Shown here one piece after another: positions 13,962-18,145 of a stretch of DNA of 18,145 nt (position 1 is its first letter; every line of letters starts with the position of its first letter). The stretch is from an uncultured Collinsella sp. (GTDB lineage Bacteria > Actinomycetota > Coriobacteriia > Coriobacteriales > Coriobacteriaceae), in assembly GCA_900757235.1 (NCBI GenBank), contig CAAENB010000114.1, positions 1-18,145 on the forward strand, given 5' to 3'. The position numbers and the translations under genes are program-made. The notes below the pieces were generated by a model. That model made no database searches. It worked only from the letters and a program-made list of their open reading frames with translations, and was not told where the DNA came from.

Positions 13962-14873
13962 TTAAGCACGTGCTATCTGGGCGATGCCAGCCTTGGCGTT
14001 TACGCGTTTGTCGGCGAGTTCGCAAAAAATCGCGCCGCCGATGATAAGCGCGGCACCCATCAGGCGGACCGGTGTTATGGCTTCACCCAAAAGGGCGGCT
14101 GAGAACACGACCGCCGAAAGCGGCTCGAGGTAGCCGACGACGGCGACGGTCTGAACGGGCAGCTTGGCGACGGCGCTAAAGTAGAGCAGGCAACCAATGC
14201 CGGTGTTGACGACGCCGAGCATAGCGACGGCGCGCCAATCAATGCTGGCGGCGACGCCGGCGGACAGGAACGAGGGAGCGCCCTGCGTGATGAGCGTGAG
14301 GGCCAGTGCGGTCACAAAGGCGGCGCTCACTTGGAGTGCGGAGTTCTCGAGGCCCTCGATGTGAGGCGCACCCTTGCTGGCGATGACCATCAATGCATAG
14401 CAGAAGGCCGAGGCGATTCCACAGACGATGCCCGCAATGGGCATATTGCCGCCTAGACCTTGCGCTGCAATGAGAAAAGCACCGCAGGCGACGGCGATAA
14501 AGCCGGCGATTTTGCTGCCGGTCAGCTTTTCGCCAAAAATGAGCGGGGAGAGGGCCATAACGATGATGGGGCCGCAGTAGTACAGCAGCGAGGATACGCC
14601 GACGCCGATCGTCTGGTAGGCGCGGAACAGAAAAATCCAGCTGGCGCCCAGCGCGGCGCCCGAGACGATGAGCGCTGCGGCCTCGCGGGGGCGAGACGGA
14701 GCCTGCAGGCTATGGCGCTTGGTTATGAAGAGGACGGCGGCAAGGGTGAGAGCGCCCAAAAACGTGCGCAACAGTACGATATCGGAGCTCGGCAGCGCGA
14801 TGGCAGCGGCGATGATGCCGTTGGAGCCAAACAATAGCAATGCTGCTAAGTACGTAAACAATCCGTTGTTCAT
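13962..14873 (-). CDS. EamA/DMT-superfamily transporter
   Basis: A 303-residue membrane protein with two EamA repeats (roughly residues 5-140 and 150-290) and about ten hydrophobic helices. Second-repeat landmarks are ALMVIASKG and VVGYLEPLSAVVFSAALLGE, the latter a conserved EamA feature. Members export amino acids or metabolites; the substrate here is unknown. ATG 14873 has GAGGGG about 10 bases upstream on the minus strand. It is divergent from a LysR gene 118 bp away with a LysR-type dyad between them, the arrangement common for LysR-controlled exporters, so control by that regulator is likely (inference). Confidence 0.88.
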   Translation of the reverse strand: MNNGLFTYLAALLLFGSNGIIAAAIALPSSDIVLLRTFLGALTLAAVLFITKRHSLQAPSRPREAAALIVSGAALGASWIFLFRAYQTIGVGVSSLLYYCGPIIVMALSPLIFGEKLTGSKIAGFIAVACGAFLIAAQGLGGNMPIAGIVCGIASAFCYALMVIASKGAPHIEGLENSALQVSAAFVTALALTLITQGAPSFLSAGVAASIDWRAVAMLGVVNTGIGCLLYFSAVAKLPVQTVAVVGYLEPLSAVVFSAALLGEAITPVRLMGAALIIGGAIFCELADKRVNAKAGIAQIARA

Positions 14874-14902
14874 GTGCTGACATCCCCTCTATATCCGAGC
14901 AT

Positions 14903-14919
14903 GTTCACTATGGGTGAAC
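14903..14919. promoter_or_regulatory. LysR-type box between the divergent DMT and lysR genes
   Basis: GTTCAC-TATGG-GTGAAC, a perfect 6-bp dyad containing T-N11-A (T14905, A14917). It overlaps the -35 region of the lysR promoter and lies upstream of the DMT gene, a classical position for both autorepression and target activation. Confidence 0.6.
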
Positions 14920-14940
14920 TGGCTTTAGAAGAAAAGCGAA

Positions 14941-14946
14941 TATAAT
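14941..14946 (+). promoter_or_regulatory. -10 element of the lysR promoter
   Basis: A consensus TATAAT, 46 bp before the GTG start. The -35 region overlaps the dyad at 14903-14919 and is non-consensus. Confidence 0.6.
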
Positions 14947-14955
14947 GCATGGATA

Positions 14956-14974
14956 ACATGACAAAAACTCATGT
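14956..14974. promoter_or_regulatory. Second dyad in the lysR leader
   Basis: ACATGA-CAAAAAC-TCATGT, perfect 6-bp arms with 7 bases between and a T-N11-A core (T14959, A14971). It sits between the -10 and the ribosome-binding site, where bound regulator could block transcription. Confidence 0.45.
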
Positions 14975-14991
14975 AAAGGTGGAGGGGTGCC

Positions 14992-15849
14992 GTGGAAACG
15001 AATATTCAAAAGATGCAGGTGCTGCTCGAGACGGTGCGGGCCGGCAGTTTTACGCGCGCCGCCGAGCGGCTGAGCTATTCGCAGTCGGGCGTGAGCCGCA
15101 TGGTGGGCGACCTTGAGACCGATTGGGGTTTTAAGGTGCTCGACCGCAGCCGCGAGGGTGTGGTGCTTTCTGCCGATGGGCGGCAGATCATGCCGGCGGT
15201 TGAGGCGCTCTGCGAGGAGTTTGGCCGCCTGCAGCGACACGTGGACGAGATGCGTGGGCTCATGCGCGGCAAGATCTGCATTGGTACGTTTTCGAGTGTG
15301 GCGACCCATGTACTGCCGCCGGTGATTGCGCGCTTTCGCGCCGATCATCCGGATGTCGATTACGAGCTGCTGATGGGTGATTACTCCGAGATTGAGCAAT
15401 GGGTGGCGGAAGGCCGCTGCGACTTGGGCTTTATTCCGCGCGAGCCACGCGGCACCGGCATGGCGTCGCGACCGTTGGTGCAAGACGAGTTGATGGCCGT
15501 GGTGCCAGCGGACTCCTCGCTTGCCACGGCGGAGGTCGTTTCTCTTGCCGATTTAGCCAACGAGCAGTTTATTCTGCTAGAACGCGGCACCGATGACGAG
15601 ATTACGCCGCTGTTCCGTCGGGCGGGCCTGGCGGTGCGCTCGAAGCTGTCAACCTGGGATGACTATGCGATTATGGCTATGGTCGAGGACGGCCTGGGCG
15701 TGAGCATCCTTCCGGCGCTCATCTTGCGTCGCTGTCAGTTCGATGTTGCCGTGCGTTCGCTCGAGGGGCATCCCCATCGGCAGATCAACGCCATATATCG
15801 AACGGCCGATGTTTCGCTTGCCGCCGCTCGTTTCCTCGAATACCTCTAA
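14992..15849 (+). CDS. LysR-family transcriptional regulator
   Basis: A complete 285-residue LysR protein. Residues 1-60 form the winged helix-turn-helix (VRAGSFTRAAERLSYSQSGVSRMVGDLE), followed by a linker helix and a type 2 periplasmic-binding-like effector domain from about residue 92 (GKICIGTFSSVATHVLPPVI onward, seen in parts). The start is GTG 14992, with GGAGGGG 5 bases upstream. It is divergent from the EamA transporter and has two candidate binding dyads in the shared intergenic region, so it most likely controls that exporter and itself. The effector is unknown. No obvious terminator was found after its stop. Confidence 0.92.
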   Translation: METNIQKMQVLLETVRAGSFTRAAERLSYSQSGVSRMVGDLETDWGFKVLDRSREGVVLSADGRQIMPAVEALCEEFGRLQRHVDEMRGLMRGKICIGTFSSVATHVLPPVIARFRADHPDVDYELLMGDYSEIEQWVAEGRCDLGFIPREPRGTGMASRPLVQDELMAVVPADSSLATAEVVSLADLANEQFILLERGTDDEITPLFRRAGLAVRSKLSTWDDYAIMAMVEDGLGVSILPALILRRCQFDVAVRSLEGHPHRQINAIYRTADVSLAAARFLEYL

Positions 15850-15910
15850 ATGCGTGCACGTCGTTATCGCCTTGGGATAAATCTCGAGGTCTTGCTCATT
15901 TTATTTTTGA

Positions 15911-15991
15911 AATTGAACTATTCGAAATAGCACGGCGTTATACTGCTGCCTAAATTGAACTCAGGTTCAATTCGTGTTGTATAAATTGAAC
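15911..15991. promoter_or_regulatory. AATTGAAC operator cluster and promoter region of the XRE-alaA gene
   Basis: AATTGAAC occurs at 15911-15918, 15953-15960 and 15984-15991, and inverted at 15965-15972. The middle pair makes a perfect palindrome, AATTGAAC-TCAG-GTTCAATT (15953-15972). Direct copies are 42 and 31 bp apart, near whole helical turns. -10-like hexamers TATACT (15939-15944) and TATAAA (15980-15985) are interleaved; TTGAAC within the boxes resembles a -35 but at a long spacing (19-20 bp). Autoregulation through the gene's own helix-turn-helix is inferred. Confidence 0.65.
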
Positions 15992-16012
15992 TTTGCCAGC
16001 AAGGAGGTTCTA

Positions 16013-17533
16013 GTGGCCCAAGAGACGTTTAGCGATCGTCTGCGACAGGCTATGTCCGATCGCGACGTTCGCCAGTCGGACGTGATCCGCGCATCGGAGA
16101 TGCTCGGCAAAAAACTCGGCAAGAGTCAGATGAGCCAATATGTGAGCGGCAAGACGATTCCGCGGCGCGATGTGGCTGAGCTGCTCGCCCGTATTTTGGA
16201 GGTCGATGTTACCTGGCTGCTTGCCGGCGACGCCGATCAAGGCGAGACGTTCTCGTCCCATAACTTTGCCAAATCCGAGCCTAGTCCCTCAGCCCAAATT
16301 CCAAGGAGCACCACCATGCGTACTTTTTCTAAATCCACCAAGCTCGATAACGTCCTGTATGACGTGCGCGGTCCCGTCGTCGACGAGGCCGCCCGTATGG
16401 AGGACGAGGGCGAGCGCATCCTCAAGCTCAACATCGGTAATCCGGCGCCCTTTGGTTTCCGCACGCCCGACGAGGTCATCAAGGACATGCGCCAGCAGCT
16501 GCCCGACTGCGAAGGCTATTCCAACTCGCGCGGCCTGTTCTCTGCGCGCAAGGCGATCATGCAGTATTCGCAGATCAAAGGTCTGCCCAATGTTCAGATG
16601 GAGCATATCTACACGGGCAACGGCGTGTCCGAGCTCATTCAGCTTTCGATGAACGCGTTGCTCGACAATGGCGACGAGATTCTGATCCCCAGCCCCGACT
16701 ATCCGCTCTGGACGGCGTGCGCAACCCTTGCCGGCGGACATCCCGTGCACTATCTGTGCGATGAGCAGGCGGATTGGTATCCCGATCTGGAGGATATGGA
16801 GTCCAAGATCACGAGCGCGACCAAAGCCCTCGTCATCATCAACCCCAACAACCCCACGGGTTCCGTCTATCCGCGCGAGGTGCTCGAGGGCATCGTCGAG
16901 GTTGCACGCAGGCATCAGCTGATGATCTTTGCTGATGAGATCTACGACCGCCTGTGCATGGACGGCTACGAGCACGTCTCGATTGCCTCGCTCGCTCCCG
17001 ATCTGCCCTGCGTCACCTTTAGCGGTCTGTCCAAGTCGCACATGATCGCGGGCTATCGTATTGGCTGGATGGTGCTTTCGGGCAACCAGCGCTGCATGAG
17101 CGACTTCATCATGGGCATCAACATGCTCTCCAACATGCGCCTGTGCTCAAACGTGCCGGCTCAGTCGATCGTTCAGACGGCGCTCGGTGGCCATCAGTCC
17201 GTCAACGACTACATCCGCCCCGGCGGCCGTGTCTACGAGCAGCGCAACTTTGTGTATGAGGCGCTCAACAAGATTGACGGCATCTCGGTGGTTAAGCCGC
17301 GTGCGGCGTTCTACATCTTCCCCAAGATGGATGTGAAGAAGTTCAACATTACCGATGACGAGCAGTTCGCCCTTGACCTGCTGCACGAGAAGAAGATTCT
17401 GATCACGCGCGGCGGCGGCTTCAACTGGGCTGAGCCCGACCACTTCCGTATCGTGTACCTGCCGCGCATGGAAGTGCTCAAAGAGTCGCTCGAGGACTTA
17501 GCCGACTTCTTTGATCACTACCGCCAAAGCTAA
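16013..17533 (+). CDS. alaA: XRE helix-turn-helix fused to AlaA-type alanine aminotransferase
   Basis: A 506-residue fusion. Residues 5-72 form an XRE-type DNA-binding domain (SQMSQYVSGKTIPRRDVAELLARILEV seen in parts, ending VTWLLAGD). Residues 73-101 are a linker. Residues 102-506 form a complete fold-type I PLP aminotransferase, close in length (405) and motifs to E. coli AlaA, which makes alanine from pyruvate and glutamate. PLP lysine is K341 (K240 of the enzyme part, SGLSKSHMIAGYR). NPNNPTG, ADEIYD and the substrate arginine in DHFRIVYLPR (R378 of the enzyme part) are present. GTG 16013 is set by AAGGAGG 5 bases upstream. AAGGAG and ATG 16316, in frame, could also start the enzyme alone. 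The operator cluster upstream suggests the N-terminal domain controls this promoter. A strong terminator follows. Confidence 0.85.
   Translation: MAQETFSDRLRQAMSDRDVRQSDVIRASEMLGKKLGKSQMSQYVSGKTIPRRDVAELLARILEVDVTWLLAGDADQGETFSSHNFAKSEPSPSAQIPRSTTMRTFSKSTKLDNVLYDVRGPVVDEAARMEDEGERILKLNIGNPAPFGFRTPDEVIKDMRQQLPDCEGYSNSRGLFSARKAIMQYSQIKGLPNVQMEHIYTGNGVSELIQLSMNALLDNGDEILIPSPDYPLWTACATLAGGHPVHYLCDEQADWYPDLEDMESKITSATKALVIINPNNPTGSVYPREVLEGIVEVARRHQLMIFADEIYDRLCMDGYEHVSIASLAPDLPCVTFSGLSKSHMIAGYRIGWMVLSGNQRCMSDFIMGINMLSNMRLCSNVPAQSIVQTALGGHQSVNDYIRPGGRVYEQRNFVYEALNKIDGISVVKPRAAFYIFPKMDVKKFNITDDEQFALDLLHEKKILITRGGGFNWAEPDHFRIVYLPRMEVLKESLEDLADFFDHYRQS
16303..16318 (+). promoter_or_regulatory. Internal ribosome-binding site and start inside the XRE-alaA gene
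   Basis: AAGGAG followed after 7 bases by ATG 16316, in frame, exactly at the junction of linker and aminotransferase. Initiation here would give a 405-residue protein, the size of stand-alone AlaA. Confidence 0.55.
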
Positions 17534-17555
17534 GGGATAGAGGCTCCATACAATC

Positions 17556-17593
17556 GAAAGCTCCCTGCAGTTGCTTGGCTGCAGGGAGCTTTC
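17556..17593. terminator. Bidirectional terminator between alaA and the convergent deformylase
   Basis: A perfect 15-bp stem, GAAAGCTCCCTGCAG (17556-17570) with 17579-17593, and an 8-base loop. TTTC-TTG follows on the plus side and GAAAG gives CTTTC on the minus side. It lies 22 bp after alaA and 15 bp after the stop of the minus-strand gene. Confidence 0.8.
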
Positions 17594-17607
17594 TTGAATT
17601 GGCGCAA

Positions 17608-18018
17608 CTATATAACTATTCCTTGGCAGTGGTCGATTTCATGCTGGATGATCTCGGCGGTGTAGCCCGAGAAGTTTTTGATGCGGTGGACGAAGTTCTC
17701 GTCCAAATACTCAACCTTAATGCGGCGATAGCGGGTACAGGGACGCTCGCCGATCAACGAGAGGCATCCTTCGCTCGTCTGATAGGCATTGACCTGCTCA
17801 AGAATTTGAGGGTTGTACATCAGGAGTGTCCTGTTGCCGTCCTTTACGCAGATGATGCGTTTGCGCACGCCGATCATGTTGGCGGCGAGGCCCACACACT
17901 CGCGCTCATGCTCGTGGAGTGTATCCAGGAGATCCTGCCCGGTTGCGGCGTCTTCGGGGCCGGCGTCTTCGGAGGGCAGGCGTAAAAAGAACTCGGACTT
18001 CATGATGGGCTTAATCAT
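17608..18018 (-). CDS. def: Peptide deformylase, short form
   Basis: A 136-residue deformylase that would remove formyl groups from N-terminal methionine. Motif 2 EGCLS (83-87, metal ligand Cys85) and motif 3 QHEIDH (125-130, His126, Glu127, His130) are intact. Motif 1 reads GLAANMIG (43-50), with Met48 where the canonical enzyme has Gln. I recall this AANMIG form from other short Firmicutes/Actinobacteria deformylases, so activity is plausible. It is shorter than the roughly 165-residue E. coli enzyme, lacking the C-terminal helix extension. ATG 18018 is supported by AAGGAG 6 bases upstream on the minus strand. No methionyl-tRNA formyltransferase gene is adjacent, so it may be an accessory deformylase; whether another one exists elsewhere is not visible here. 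Confidence 0.87.
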   Translation of the reverse strand: MIKPIMKSEFFLRLPSEDAGPEDAATGQDLLDTLHEHERECVGLAANMIGVRKRIICVKDGNRTLLMYNPQILEQVNAYQTSEGCLSLIGERPCTRYRRIKVEYLDENFVHRIKNFSGYTAEIIQHEIDHCQGIVI

Positions 18019-18063
18019 GGCGGGCTCCTTAAGGTGGACACGTTTGGTTCAGGTCATGATACC

Positions 18064-18075
18064 GCGACATGTCGC
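18064..18075. promoter_or_regulatory. Perfect 12-bp palindrome upstream of the short deformylase gene
   Basis: GCGACATGTCGC lies directly upstream of a minus-strand -10-like TATCAT (18061-18056), where a repressor between -35 and -10 would sit. The rest of 18019-18145 shows no gene. Confidence 0.35.
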
Positions 18076-18145
18076 ATTAATGTGTGCACATAGATTCTGC
18101 AGCTAGATTGGCGGGCGAGACCATAAACTAGTGGACGTTTTGCCG

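Noticed and set aside
1..18145. CRISPR arrays, transposases, phage genes, tRNA or rRNA genes
   Set aside because: No such repeats, proteins or RNA signatures were recognised on either strand.

Overview
The window is 18.1 kb of GC-rich, densely coding bacterial chromosome. Protein content (a class E-type LAATGD wall-anchor signal, a bile salt hydrolase, many LysR regulators, Actinobacteria-like codon use with Firmicutes-like enzymes) suggests a gut Coriobacteriia member, most likely Collinsella. That placement is inference from content; there is no rRNA or marker gene here. No insertion sequence, phage, CRISPR array or tRNA was seen.

Layout. (1) 1-3494, plus strand: the C-terminal part of a LysR regulator, a short MetE-like (cobalamin-independent methionine synthase C-domain) methyltransferase with a LysR-type box in front of it, and a UraA-family uracil/xanthine permease ending in a strong bidirectional terminator. 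(2) 3555-4220, minus: a small serine esterase. (3) 4413-8515, minus: a tandem duplication of a roughly 2.05-kb unit encoding two secreted, probably wall-anchored, beta-helix surface proteins. The unit carries its own leader and terminator, and the left copy is preceded by a 46-bp remnant of the 3' end of the neighbouring purine permease gene, a fossil of the duplication. (4) 8470-9783, minus: the intact AzgA/PbuG-type purine permease. (5) 9977-11493, plus: a peptide-deformylase-like protein lacking the catalytic glutamate, then a bile salt hydrolase, separated by an intergenic region rich in competing hairpins. (6) 11573-14873, minus: a Kup potassium transporter and an EamA/DMT exporter. (7) 14992-17533, plus: a LysR regulator divergent from the DMT gene with two dyads between them, then an in-frame fusion of an XRE helix-turn-helix to an AlaA-type aminotransferase, preceded by a cluster of AATTGAAC operator-like boxes. 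(8) 17608-18018, minus: a second, short peptide deformylase.

Themes are nucleobase uptake, methionine/alanine metabolism, host-facing functions (bile salt hydrolase, surface proteins) and local transcription control. The most unusual items are the XRE-AlaA fusion with an internal ribosome-binding site and its own operator array, the duplicated surface-protein unit with its permease fossil, and the pair of deformylase-like proteins that lack different catalytic residues. Coordinates, motifs and repeats were read by eye; family assignments come from remembered family features and were not checked by search.
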